A DNA stretch of 64,000 nt from Acidobacteriota bacterium (GTDB lineage: Bacteria > Acidobacteriota > Vicinamibacteria > Vicinamibacterales > UBA2999): the NCBI GenBank assembly GCA_018000455.1, contig JAGNJW010000003.1:186001-250000 (forward strand), in the 5' to 3' direction. Each line of letters opens with the position of its first letter. The first letter of the stretch is position 1. Under the pieces are notes generated by a model, which saw only the letters and a list, made by a program, of their open reading frames with translations, had not been told where the DNA came from and did not search any database. Positions 10,119-18,365 of this stretch are shown here, piece by piece. The translations under genes were made by a program, and so were the position numbers.

Positions 10119-10150
10119 AAAAAGCCCGCCGACCGTTGGGTCGCGGGCTT
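10119..10150 (-). terminator. Leader terminator of metK (attenuator)
   Basis: On the minus strand AAGCCCGCGACC and GGTCGGCGGGCTT form a 12-bp stem (one bulged G) with a 4-nt loop, followed by TTTTT. It ends 25 nt before the metK start codon, so it would stop transcription before the gene unless the overlapping antiterminator forms. Confidence 0.75.
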
Positions 10151-10159
10151 CACCGCGAC
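10140..10159 (-). promoter_or_regulatory. Antiterminator hairpin of metK leader
   Basis: On the minus strand GTCGCGG (10153-10159) pairs perfectly with CCGCGAC (10140-10146) around a 6-nt loop. The 3' arm is part of the 5' arm of the terminator stem, so the two hairpins exclude each other. Confidence 0.6.
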
Positions 10160-10270
10160 TTAGATAGGGCCAGCCGGCGACGGTCTTCTGCCTACCGGGG
10201 CGCGGCCCATCAAGTCGGGAAATCGCCGCGCCAAATGACTCTCCAGTATCGCCGTGGGGCTCACGGAGTG
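10151..10270 (-). promoter_or_regulatory. Candidate riboswitch aptamer region upstream of metK
   Basis: The region before the attenuator is highly structured on the minus strand. CCGTG/CACGG form a small hairpin. GGCGCGGC/GCCGCGCC form a perfect 8-bp stem whose large loop contains GATTT and GACTTGATGG. CGGT/ACCG form another small hairpin. The loop segment GACTTG can pair with TAAGTC just upstream, which shares GTC with the antiterminator. GATTT and CTTGA in a stem-loop recall the SAM-II/SAM-V pseudoknots, but I cannot match the full consensus of any class. The gene context makes S-adenosylmethionine the first ligand candidate. Confidence 0.5.
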
Positions 10271-10373
10271 TCAACAGTTCTACGCCTCGGTAGGATCCGT
10301 GATTGTCCGAGACTGCGCAGACTCAAGTCCTGCCTGCACAAGACTTGCTGGTGTAAAGACGCGCGCACACCCA

Positions 10374-10395
10374 GCGAATTCCCGCAGGAATTCGC
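10374..10395. repeat. Perfect 9-bp inverted repeat upstream of the SdrD_B-repeat gene
   Basis: GCGAATTCC and GGAATTCGC flank a 4-nt spacer CGCA. It lies in the 293-bp gap between the metK leader and the giant repeat protein, about 170 bp before the start codon at 10568. No T-run follows, so an operator is more likely than a terminator. A second inverted pair, GTTCGAG (10505-10511) and CTCGAAC (10533-10539), sits just before the gene. Confidence 0.5.
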
Positions 10396-10567
10396 CGTGG
10401 CATTGTCCATGCTACCGCTGCGTGTGCGCATGGCCAGACGACACGCGAATCGACCGTCATCGTTCACCGAACTGCGTCGCGGTGCGTCATGTATGGCTCG
10501 ATGAGTTCGAGACCAGGCCGTCCGAATAGCCCCTCGAACTTCAGTGCCGTCACTACACAAGGTTGCA

Positions 10568-13500
10568 ATGACTCGTATCCGCAAGAGACTCCTGACTGCT
10601 GCCATGGCCGCTTGCGCGGCGTTGACAATCGCCACGGGGGCGCGCTTGGACGCCCAGGGGTTTCCACGCCCCGGGATTCCGCTGATGTCGATCGGCGACT
10701 TCGTGTGGTACGACACGAACAACAACGGCATCCTGGATGGGAGTGAGCAGCCGGTGGCCGGCGTCGATTTGGCGCTCTTCCGCGACAACGGCGACGGCGT
10801 GTTCAATCCAGCAACCGACACGCCCGTCGGCGGCCAGGTGACCTCCGCCGCCGGGCGCTATCTCTTCAGCGGCCTGGTCCCAGGGGGCTACTTCGTGCAG
10901 GTGCCGCCCACGGAGTTCGCCGTCGGGCAGCCGCTCTTCGGCTACCAGAACAGCAGCGGGCAGACCCTGGGCGACATCAACAACGCCGACCATGGCGCGC
11001 CGGTGCCCGGTCTTGGTGTGGTCAGCGGCCTGGTGACGCTCATCGCCAATGGCGCTCCGACCAACGACGGCGACACCGATCCCAACACCAACCTGACGAT
11101 CGATTTCAGCTTCTACCGCCTGTCGCTCGGGAACCTGGTGTTCGACGACCTCGACAACAGCGGCACCTTCAATTCCGGTGACGTTCCCCGCAACGGCGTG
11201 CAGGTCGACCTCCTCGACAGCGCCGGCACGACCGTTCTCTTGTCGATGGCGACGATGAGTGGCGGGCTCTACGAGTTCACTGGCCTCCCGCCCGGCGACT
11301 ACCGGGTGCGCATCACGCCGCCTGCCGGCTTCACCTCCAGCACCGGCGGTGGGTCGGAGCCTGGTGCCGACCCCGACAACGATGTCGACAACGACGACAA
11401 CGGCACCAACGCCGGTGCGTTCATCGTCAGCGCGCCCATCACACTGACGCCCGGCGGCGAGCCGAGCGTCAACCCCGTGACCGGTGAAACCGTGAACAAC
11501 ACCCTCGACTTCGGCCTCATCCGCGTGCCGCTGTCGCTCGGCAACCTGGTGTGGGCCGACGCCAACGACAACGGCGTCGTCGACGCGGGAGAGGCGGGCA
11601 TTGCCGGGGTCACGGTGCGGCTCATCGCGGCCAACGGCACGACCGTCCTGGCCACGACCACGACCAACGCGGCGGGCCAGTATCTGTTCACGGGCCTAGC
11701 GGCCGGGACCTACTCGGTGGAAGTGGACCGGACGAGTGCCGCCCTGGCCGGCCACCTCTCGAGCACCGACACCGCCACCTCGGCCAATCCGAACAACGAC
11801 GTCGACAACGACGACAACGGCGTGCTCATCACGGCCACGACGGTGCGCAGCAACCCGGTCATGCTGACCGTGGGCGGCGAGCCGGTCAACGACGGTGATA
11901 CCGATCCGAACACCAACCTGACAATCGACTTCGGCTTCGTGCCGCCGGCCACCCTGTCGCTCGGCAACTACGTGTGGCGGGATGTGAACAACGACGGCCT
12001 GGTCTCGGCCGGCGAACCCGGGCTCAACGGCGTGACCGTGCGTCTGCTGAACGCCACTGGCACATCGGTGCTGGCGACGCAGGTTACGGCGGGCGGCGGC
12101 TTCTACCTCTTCACGGGTCTGGCCCCCGGCGACTACGTGGTCGAGGTCGTCACGCCCGCGGGACACGTCAGCAGTTCAGGCGGCGGCACCGAGCCGGCAT
12201 CCGACCCCGACAACGACATCGACAACGACGACAACGGCACCACCGCGGGTGCCGTGGTGCGCAGCCTGCCGGTGACCCTCACCGCTGGTGGCGAGCCCGT
12301 CACCGACGGCGACACCGACCCCAACACCAACCTGACGGTCGACTTCGGCTTCGTGCCGTCGGGCACGCTGTCGCTCGGCAACTTCGTCTGGATCGACCTG
12401 AACAACAACGCGCAGGTCGATGCCGGCGAGCCAGGCGCCCCCGGTGTCACCGTGCGTCTCATCGCCGCCAATGGCGCGACCGTTCTGGCCACGACCACGA
12501 CCAACGCCGCAGGCGAGTACCTGTTCGCGGGCCTTGCGCCAGGGACCTACTTCGTCGAGGTCGACCGCGCGAGCGCGGCCCTCACCGGCTACCTGTCGAG
12601 CACCGACATCGCCACCTCGGCCGACCCCGACAATGACATCAACAACGACGACAACGGCGTTGTCGTCACGGCCACCGCCGTGCGCAGCGGCGCCGTCACG
12701 CTGACCCTATTCGGCGAGCCGGTCGATGACGGCGACGCCGATCCCAACTCGAACCTGTCGGTCGACTTCGGCTTCGTGCGCGCACTGAGCCTCGGCAATC
12801 TGGTGTGGACCGATGGCAACGACAACGGCGTGGTCGACGCCGGCGAGTCGGGCATCGCGGGCGTGACCGTGCGGCTCCTGGCGGCCAACGGTGTGACGGT
12901 GCTGCAGACGACCACGACCGACGCCAGTGGGCACTATCTCTTCGGCGGGCTCCCGCCAGGCACCTACGTGGTGGAGGTGGTGCCGCCGCCGGGATCGGTG
13001 TCGAGCACCGACGTGGCCACGTCGGCCAATCCCGACAACGACGTCGACAACGACGACAACGGGGTGACGGTAACGGCATCGGGGGTGCGCAGCGGTCCGG
13101 TGACGCTCGGACTCGGTAGCGAGCCAACCGACGACGGCGACGGGAATCCCGACAGCAACCTCACGGTCGACTTCGGATTCGTTCCGGGTGGCCTCCTCTC
13201 GCTCGGCAACCTGGTGTGGCTCGATCTGAACAACAACGGGCGGGCCGAGGCTGGCGAGCCCGGTGCGCCGGGCGTGACGGTGCGGCTCGTCGCGGCCAAC
13301 GGCACGACGGTGCTCAGCTCGACGACCACCAGCGCCACCGGCCACTACCTCTTCACGAGCCTGCCGGCCGGGAGCTACATCGTCGAGGTCGACCGCACGA
13401 GCAGCGCCATCACCGGCTACCTGTCGAGCACCGACATCACCACGTCGGCCAATCCCGACAACGACGAGGACAACGACGACAACGGCGTGCTCATCACCGC

Positions 13501-15781
13501 GACTACGGTGCGAAGCAATCCGGTCACGTTGACCCTGTTCGGCGAACCAATCACCGACGGCGACGCCGATCCGAACTCGAACCTGTCGGTCGACTTCGGG
13601 TTCGTGCGCACCGTGAGCCTCGGCAACCTCGTATGGGTCGATGACAACAACAACGCCCTCGTCGACGCTGGCGAGGCCGGACGCGCCGACGTGACCGTGC
13701 GGCTGCTCGGCGCCGACTGCGCCACCGTCGTCGCCAGCACCACGACCAACGCCGATGGGAACTATCTCTTCGGCGGGCTGTTGCCGGGGACCTACTGCGT
13801 TGAGGTCATGCAACCCCTCGGCCTGCAGTCGAGCAGCGACATCGGCACGTCGGCCAACCCCGACAACGACCGTGACAACGACGACAACGGCGTCACGATC
13901 ATCGGCGACGTCGTGCGCAGCGGTCCGGTCACACTGGCGTTCGGCCTCGAGCCAGTTGACGACGGCGACACCAACCCCGATAGCAACCTGTCGGTCGACT
14001 TCGGGTTCGTGCCCGAGACGGGCGGCGGCTTCCTGGCCGATATCTGCCTGGGACAGACGATTCCGTCGGCGGTCGTGGCTGGCGCTCCGTTCACGGCGAT
14101 CTACACGGCCGTCAACCGCGGACCGGGCGTGGCTCAGAACGTCGTGATTGACGGGATGCTGCCGGCAGGACTGTTCGTCGTCGCGACGGCCCCCTCGGCG
14201 GGTGGCGCCTGCACCATCACGGCAACCAACGTTGACTGCCGGTGGCCGGGCGGCACGCCGGCCGGCATCGATCGCTCGGTCGTCGTCACCTTCAACACCG
14301 CGCCGACCGTGGCGCCGGGTTCGGTCATCTGGCTCTGGTTCATGACCCACTCATCGAACCCCGATCCAAATCCCGCGTGCGCTGTCACCGATTCATACGT
14401 CTTCGTGACCGGCGCGTCGGGGCCATCAGCGGACCTCGTCATCACCGCCAGCAGCGCTTCGGGAATGGCGGGCGGCGTCATCTCAGGAGCCGTCAACCGG
14501 CCCGTGTCGGCGCGCTTCACGGTCGCCAATTCGGGCTCGGTGCCGGCCAGGGGACGCTACGCCATCCTCCTCGACGAGGGAGCTGGCATCGAGTTGACCG
14601 CGGCCTCAGCGACGCAGGGGTGGCTCGGCGTGAGCAGCGGCACTGCCGGCACGTGGGAAACCGATCCCATCGCGCCAGGAGGCACGGCGGTGCTGAGCAT
14701 GACGTTCGTGCCGAGGTCGGGTCTCTCGTGGCGCATCCAGGCGATTCGCACCGAAGGGGCTCCGGCCGATCCCAATGCCGCCAACGACACGGCGCAGTTC
14801 ACGATTGACGGCATCGGCACGGGCGGCGGCCGCTTCGTCGCGGCCGGCAACATAGATGGCGCACCGGGGCACGAGATGATCTCTGGCACCGGTCAGGGGG
14901 AGACGCCGCAGGTGCGGGTCTTCACTGGCACCGGCGGCAGGCTCTTCGAGTTCTTCGCCTTCGTGCCGACGTTCCACGGTGGTGTGCGGGTGGCGAGCTG
15001 CGATGTCGATGGCAACGGGGTCGACGAGTTGATTGCGGCGCAGGGCCCCGGGGGCGGCCGCGTCCGCGTGCTGTCGCTCGCCGGCGGCTACGTCGCTGAG
15101 ATGGTGGCGTTCGACCCGTTCGAGGCCGGCTTTGCCGGTGGCGTGAACGTCGCCTGTGGCGATCTCGATGGCGATGGCCGGGCCGAGGTCGTCGTGGGAC
15201 CGGAAGCTGGCCGCGCGCCAGACGTCAAGGTGTTCGCGGTCGGTCCGCTGAGTGCCGTGCTCACCACCCAGTTCCAGGCCTACGAACCGGCCTTCACCGG
15301 CGGCGTGCGCGTCAGCGCAACACGCTTTGCGGGCTCTGGCGTGGTCGGCGCGTTCAACATCGCCACCACGCCCGGGCCGGGCCGTGCCGTTGACGTTCGC
15401 ATGTGGCTCGCGGGTGGCGGCTCGGCCGCGCAAGTGTTCAGTGCCGGCCTCATGGCGTCGACGACGGGCGCGCGCGTGGTGCTCGGCGACGTCGACGGCG
15501 ACAGCAGCCTCGACCTCGTCGTCACCTCCGACAGTGGCACGCCCTGGGTGCTCCGGGCTTACGCGCTGTCGACTGGCGCGCTGGTGCTCGACGCGACGGC
15601 CGGCGCAGGCGGGTATCGCAGCGTCACTGCCGCGGTCGGCGTTTTCGCAGGTGGTCCCGGCCGCCCGGAGCTGCTCGCGGGCAGTGGGCCTGGCGAAACA
15701 CCCACGGTCGCGACGTATATCGTGGGCAGTGGCAGTGTGGTCGGGCCACGCGTCCGTGTTGCCGCCGCCGAGGTGCCGTAG
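10568..15781 (+). CDS. Giant secreted SdrD_B-repeat, DUF11 and FG-GAP protein
   Basis: A 1737-residue exported protein starting at ATG 10568; an earlier in-frame GTG at 10544 would spoil the signal peptide. Residues about 1-31 are a Sec signal. Eight SdrD B-like modules follow, each opening with SLGNLVWxDxNNNG and carrying AGEPGxxGVTVRL, YLFTGLAPGTY and the acidic, probably calcium-binding DPDNDxDNDDNG. Next comes a DUF11-type domain (GAPFTAIYTAVNRGPG), a second adhesion-like domain starting ADLVITASS, and a C-terminal beta-propeller of FG-GAP-like blades (CDVDGNGVDELIAAQGPG, GDLDGDGRAEVVVGPE). No LPxTG or PEP-CTERM anchor is visible. It is probably a surface or secreted adhesin-like protein stiffened by calcium. 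Confidence 0.88.
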   Translation: MTRIRKRLLTAAMAACAALTIATGARLDAQGFPRPGIPLMSIGDFVWYDTNNNGILDGSEQPVAGVDLALFRDNGDGVFNPATDTPVGGQVTSAAGRYLFSGLVPGGYFVQVPPTEFAVGQPLFGYQNSSGQTLGDINNADHGAPVPGLGVVSGLVTLIANGAPTNDGDTDPNTNLTIDFSFYRLSLGNLVFDDLDNSGTFNSGDVPRNGVQVDLLDSAGTTVLLSMATMSGGLYEFTGLPPGDYRVRITPPAGFTSSTGGGSEPGADPDNDVDNDDNGTNAGAFIVSAPITLTPGGEPSVNPVTGETVNNTLDFGLIRVPLSLGNLVWADANDNGVVDAGEAGIAGVTVRLIAANGTTVLATTTTNAAGQYLFTGLAAGTYSVEVDRTSAALAGHLSSTDTATSANPNNDVDNDDNGVLITATTVRSNPVMLTVGGEPVNDGDTDPNTNLTIDFGFVPPATLSLGNYVWRDVNNDGLVSAGEPGLNGVTVRLLNATGTSVLATQVTAGGGFYLFTGLAPGDYVVEVVTPAGHVSSSGGGTEPASDPDNDIDNDDNGTTAGAVVRSLPVTLTAGGEPVTDGDTDPNTNLTVDFGFVPSGTLSLGNFVWIDLNNNAQVDAGEPGAPGVTVRLIAANGATVLATTTTNAAGEYLFAGLAPGTYFVEVDRASAALTGYLSSTDIATSADPDNDINNDDNGVVVTATAVRSGAVTLTLFGEPVDDGDADPNSNLSVDFGFVRALSLGNLVWTDGNDNGVVDAGESGIAGVTVRLLAANGVTVLQTTTTDASGHYLFGGLPPGTYVVEVVPPPGSVSSTDVATSANPDNDVDNDDNGVTVTASGVRSGPVTLGLGSEPTDDGDGNPDSNLTVDFGFVPGGLLSLGNLVWLDLNNNGRAEAGEPGAPGVTVRLVAANGTTVLSSTTTSATGHYLFTSLPAGSYIVEVDRTSSAITGYLSSTDITTSANPDNDEDNDDNGVLITATTVRSNPVTLTLFGEPITDGDADPNSNLSVDFGFVRTVSLGNLVWVDDNNNALVDAGEAGRADVTVRLLGADCATVVASTTTNADGNYLFGGLLPGTYCVEVMQPLGLQSSSDIGTSANPDNDRDNDDNGVTIIGDVVRSGPVTLAFGLEPVDDGDTNPDSNLSVDFGFVPETGGGFLADICLGQTIPSAVVAGAPFTAIYTAVNRGPGVAQNVVIDGMLPAGLFVVATAPSAGGACTITATNVDCRWPGGTPAGIDRSVVVTFNTAPTVAPGSVIWLWFMTHSSNPDPNPACAVTDSYVFVTGASGPSADLVITASSASGMAGGVISGAVNRPVSARFTVANSGSVPARGRYAILLDEGAGIELTAASATQGWLGVSSGTAGTWETDPIAPGGTAVLSMTFVPRSGLSWRIQAIRTEGAPADPNAANDTAQFTIDGIGTGGGRFVAAGNIDGAPGHEMISGTGQGETPQVRVFTGTGGRLFEFFAFVPTFHGGVRVASCDVDGNGVDELIAAQGPGGGRVRVLSLAGGYVAEMVAFDPFEAGFAGGVNVACGDLDGDGRAEVVVGPEAGRAPDVKVFAVGPLSAVLTTQFQAYEPAFTGGVRVSATRFAGSGVVGAFNIATTPGPGRAVDVRMWLAGGGSAAQVFSAGLMASTTGARVVLGDVDGDSSLDLVVTSDSGTPWVLRAYALSTGALVLDATAGAGGYRSVTAAVGVFAGGPGRPELLAGSGPGETPTVATYIVGSGSVVGPRVRVAAAEVP
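10688..14028 (+). repeat. Eight tandem SdrD_B coding repeats, 411-440 bp each
   Basis: Repeat units begin at 10688, 11123, 11534, 11957, 12371, 12788, 13199 and 13616. The six units from 11534 onward are close copies with periods of 411 to 423 bp, for example the recurrent segment encoding ATTTTNAAGxYLF. The first two are more diverged. The near-identity at DNA level makes the block prone to recombination and copy-number change. Confidence 0.85.
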
Positions 15782-15820
15782 AACCGGCGCACCGCGCGAC
15801 GGCAGAACCCGTACGTGACA

Positions 15821-15847
15821 CGAGGGCGGCCGGCGGGGCCGTCCTCG
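15821..15847. terminator. Strong hairpin between convergent genes
   Basis: CGAGGGCGGCC and GGCCGTCCTCG form an 11-bp stem (one G-T pair) with loop GGCGG, between the stop codon of the SdrD_B protein and that of the outer-membrane barrel gene. There is no T-run on either side, so it is only terminator-like. Confidence 0.4.
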
Positions 15848-15877
15848 TCGTTGGAATGCTGATCGTTCGTCAGGCCG

Positions 15878-16441
15878 TCAGAACTTGATTGCGATGCCTG
15901 CCGTCGCCCGCCAGAACGAAAAGTCCCCCAGCACGTCCTGCAACACGACGTCGTCGGCGCTGGTGATGTTGCGGAAGTAGCGCACGTCGCCCCTGAGCGA
16001 CAGCCGGCCACCGCCGACGCGCACGCCAGCGCCGGCGTTCACCGCGAAGCCGTTATCGGTCGCATCGAAGAACTCCCCGAACGAGCCGACCTGACTGCGC
16101 ATCAGGCCGGCGCCGGCCGAGACGAAAGGCTGGATGCCGCCACCCCCGCGGCCGACGACGATGTTGCCCATGAGCGTCGTGACGCTGTTGTCGCCGAACA
16201 GGTCGAGGTCGAGATCCTTCGGGGCGAAGAAGTCAGGGATGAACCCCATGTCGACTTCGAACCCGACACCGCGCGCCCCCAACCACGTCAACGAGGCGCC
16301 GAGGTTGGTGCGCTTGTCGATGGTGCTGCCGGCGAAGTTCACGCCTGCATACGGCGTGAGGAACAGGTCGGCACGAGCCTCGGCGGGCACCGCCAGGGCC
16401 AGTGCCAAGGCGGACGCCGACGCCAATAGAATCTTCCTCAC
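15878..16441 (-). CDS. Small outer-membrane beta-barrel protein
   Basis: A 187-residue OmpA/OmpX-like barrel protein. GTG 16441 is preferred because GAGGAG lies at the right distance and gives the signal peptide MRKILLASASALALALAVPA, cleaved after AEARA. The mature part has alternating beta strands (LFLTPYAGVNFAGS, FEVDMGFIPDFF, SLRGDVRYFRNI) and ends in Phe (AGIAIKF), the usual C-terminal insertion signal for the Bam machinery. The family, outer-membrane protein beta-barrel domain, has no fixed function. It is followed by the phosphatase gene in the opposite order on the same strand, and the 96-bp gap between them means a shared transcript is unproven. Confidence 0.85.
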   Translation of the reverse strand: MRKILLASASALALALAVPAEARADLFLTPYAGVNFAGSTIDKRTNLGASLTWLGARGVGFEVDMGFIPDFFAPKDLDLDLFGDNSVTTLMGNIVVGRGGGGIQPFVSAGAGLMRSQVGSFGEFFDATDNGFAVNAGAGVRVGGGRLSLRGDVRYFRNITSADDVVLQDVLGDFSFWRATAGIAIKF

Positions 16442-16537
16442 GGAGTTTCTCCTCTCGGATCGAACCATCGAGGGGCACGAGGGGATTCGGCGCCGCGCGG
16501 TCGGGGCCGCCACACTGGCGGCTCGGTGAACTACTGC

Positions 16538-17056
16538 CTACTTCTGGTGGTCGGCGATGTACTGCAGGGCGAATTTTTCGAGACCGGGGTTCGAGAGTCC
16601 AATCGCCTTGGCCTCCGCCGTGGCCTTTTCGATCGAGTAGTGGTCCTGCAGCACGCGCTTGGCCAGCCACACGGCACCGACGCGGTTGGCTGAGGCGCAG
16701 TGCACGAACACCGGCTGGTTCGTCTCGTCGGCAATCGTGGCCAGAAAAGTGTCGATGACCAACGGGTCGGGGCTGCCGCCGCTGAACGGGATGTGCACGT
16801 AGTTCAGGCCCAGCTCGTGCGCCTTGGCCTGGTTCTCTTCGATGTTGGCGCCCGGCTCGGTTGCCACCCGCAGGTTGATGACGGTCTTGAAGCCGTCTTT
16901 CTTCAACGCGTCGAGGGCGGCCACTTCGGCGGCGCCACCGCACGCTATGGTCGCGTCCACGCGCGTGAAGTTGGTGACGCCTGGGAACTCCTGCTTGGTC
17001 TGCGCCGCGAGCGGCGCCACGAGTGCGAGACAAACGATGGCGATGGTCGAGCGCAT
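16538..17056 (-). CDS. Exported phosphatase-like protein (BLH/DUF442 type)
   Basis: A 172-residue protein with a signal peptide (residues 1-18). It has a cysteine-phosphatase core: strand GFKTVINLR, then QPVFVHCASANRVGAVW, giving Cys120 and Arg125 spaced C-x4-R as in beta-lactamase-hydrolase-like (BLH) phosphatases. The usual Gly in the loop is Ala123. It likely acts on phosphate esters outside the cytoplasm, but the substrate is unknown. Upstream on the minus strand, TAGAAT lies inside an inverted repeat GGCGT/ACGCC, a plausible -10 box overlapped by an operator. Confidence 0.8.
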   Translation of the reverse strand: MRSTIAIVCLALVAPLAAQTKQEFPGVTNFTRVDATIACGGAAEVAALDALKKDGFKTVINLRVATEPGANIEENQAKAHELGLNYVHIPFSGGSPDPLVIDTFLATIADETNQPVFVHCASANRVGAVWLAKRVLQDHYSIEKATAEAKAIGLSNPGLEKFALQYIADHQK

Positions 17057-17134
17057 GGCGCGGGCTCCTTGGTGTGGTAGGCGTCAATTCTACGCCAGCC
17101 GCTGCAGGTGCTCCGCCAGCGCGCCGGACCGGGG

Positions 17135-18145
17135 CTACTCCTTCTCGATCGTCACCGTCACCGGCTGCCTCATCCGTACGCTGACCGTCGAGCCCGCCGG
17201 CACCGTGACGGTATTGCGGTCGCTCGCCATCACCGCCGCCGTGCCCCCACCAGCGCCGACGCCGGCACCAATCGCCGCGCCCTTGCCGCCGCCGAGGATG
17301 GCGCCGAGAATCGCGCCGCCGACGGCCGCGCCGCCGATCTTGGCCGCGCTCTCCCGTCCGGGCGACTCACCTTGGCGGATGATGGGGTCGGTGCGCAGCG
17401 CGAGCTTGTCGCCGCTGGCGAGCACGATGGTGTGGAAGCGGATGCCGAGTCGGGCCCGCTCGCGCACCTTGCCGCCGCGCTCCACCTCGGTGACCGTGCC
17501 ATGCACGAGCGAACCGGCGGGAATGGCTACGCGGCCGGCCACTCGAACATCACGTGTCACCCGGGCTTCCACCGTGTCTTCGACCCTGGCGCGGTCGCTC
17601 GAGACGGTCGTCTCGAGTTGCAGGCCGATCACGGCATCCGCCGGCACGACCAGTTCTACGAATTCGGGCTCGGGCGCCACGACCGGTTCGGGCTCGGGGG
17701 CCGCCCGCTCGGGTACCTCGGCCACAACCGCCGGACGGGCTTCCCACATCGTGCTGCCGGCCGAGGGGGCGGCGACGGCCGGCGCCGGAACGGGCGCCGG
17801 CGGTGACGGGCGCGCCACCTCCGGACGCGACGACGCCTGACGTGGAGCCGGGCGTTCGCGGCGCGGTGCGGGTTCAGCCCGACGTGGGGCTCGAGCCGGC
17901 GGGGCCGGCCGCGTCACTGGTGCCTCGGCTGCGCCGCCGCTCGTCGGCCGGGATTCCGGTTCGGCCACCGGGGCAACGACGCCCTCGGAGGCCGTCACCG
18001 CCTGGGCTGGTGCCAGCTCGACCGCTGGCACGCCAACTGCCGCCGGTGCCGGGGTGCTCGACCGGTTGGCCAGGTAGCCGCCAACCGCCGCTGCGCCGAG
18101 GCATCCGATGACCAGCCCGCCGAACACCAGCTTGTTGATTTGCAT
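17135..18145 (-). CDS. Membrane-anchored Pro/Ala-rich protein with glycine-zipper domain
   Basis: A 336-residue protein from ATG 18145; an in-frame TTG two codons earlier is less likely. One membrane segment (LVFGGLVIGCLGAAAVGGYL) is followed by a long Pro/Ala/Arg/Glu-rich low-complexity region to about residue 160. A beta-rich domain comes next (VVPADAVIGLQLETTVSSDR, VTRDVRVAGRVAIPAGSLVHG), resembling domains in proteins that handle envelope cargo or TrbI-like proteins. A glycine-zipper stretch (GGAAVGGAILGAILGGG) follows, then a closing strand with VPAGSTVSVRM. The function is unknown; the segment order occurs in acidobacterial hypothetical proteins. The low-complexity region explains the many spurious reading frames on the other strand. 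Confidence 0.72.
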   Translation of the reverse strand: MQINKLVFGGLVIGCLGAAAVGGYLANRSSTPAPAAVGVPAVELAPAQAVTASEGVVAPVAEPESRPTSGGAAEAPVTRPAPPARAPRRAEPAPRRERPAPRQASSRPEVARPSPPAPVPAPAVAAPSAGSTMWEARPAVVAEVPERAAPEPEPVVAPEPEFVELVVPADAVIGLQLETTVSSDRARVEDTVEARVTRDVRVAGRVAIPAGSLVHGTVTEVERGGKVRERARLGIRFHTIVLASGDKLALRTDPIIRQGESPGRESAAKIGGAAVGGAILGAILGGGKGAAIGAGVGAGGGTAAVMASDRNTVTVPAGSTVSVRMRQPVTVTIEKE

Positions 18146-18365
18146 TGCCAACTCCCGAAGTAGGGCGAAGCAAGGCGCGTACCCACGGCACTAGGCGATT
18201 TGTGGGGCCTTGGGGCGCGTGCATCGGGATTCTAGTCTGGGGACGTGTCCTGTCGGATGGATCGTGTCCTCGATTCAGGGTTGACGTTGTGGTGCGGAGC
18301 GTCGCCGCCCGCTCAGGTTCCGGGCGGCGTCTCGGGCGGCGCCCGGCGCGCCCGAAGGACCTGTC

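Noticed and set aside
10688-14028. Regular repeats resembling a CRISPR array or satellite
   Set aside because: Units are over 400 bp, in frame, and encode SdrD_B domains; there are no short spacers and no cas genes.
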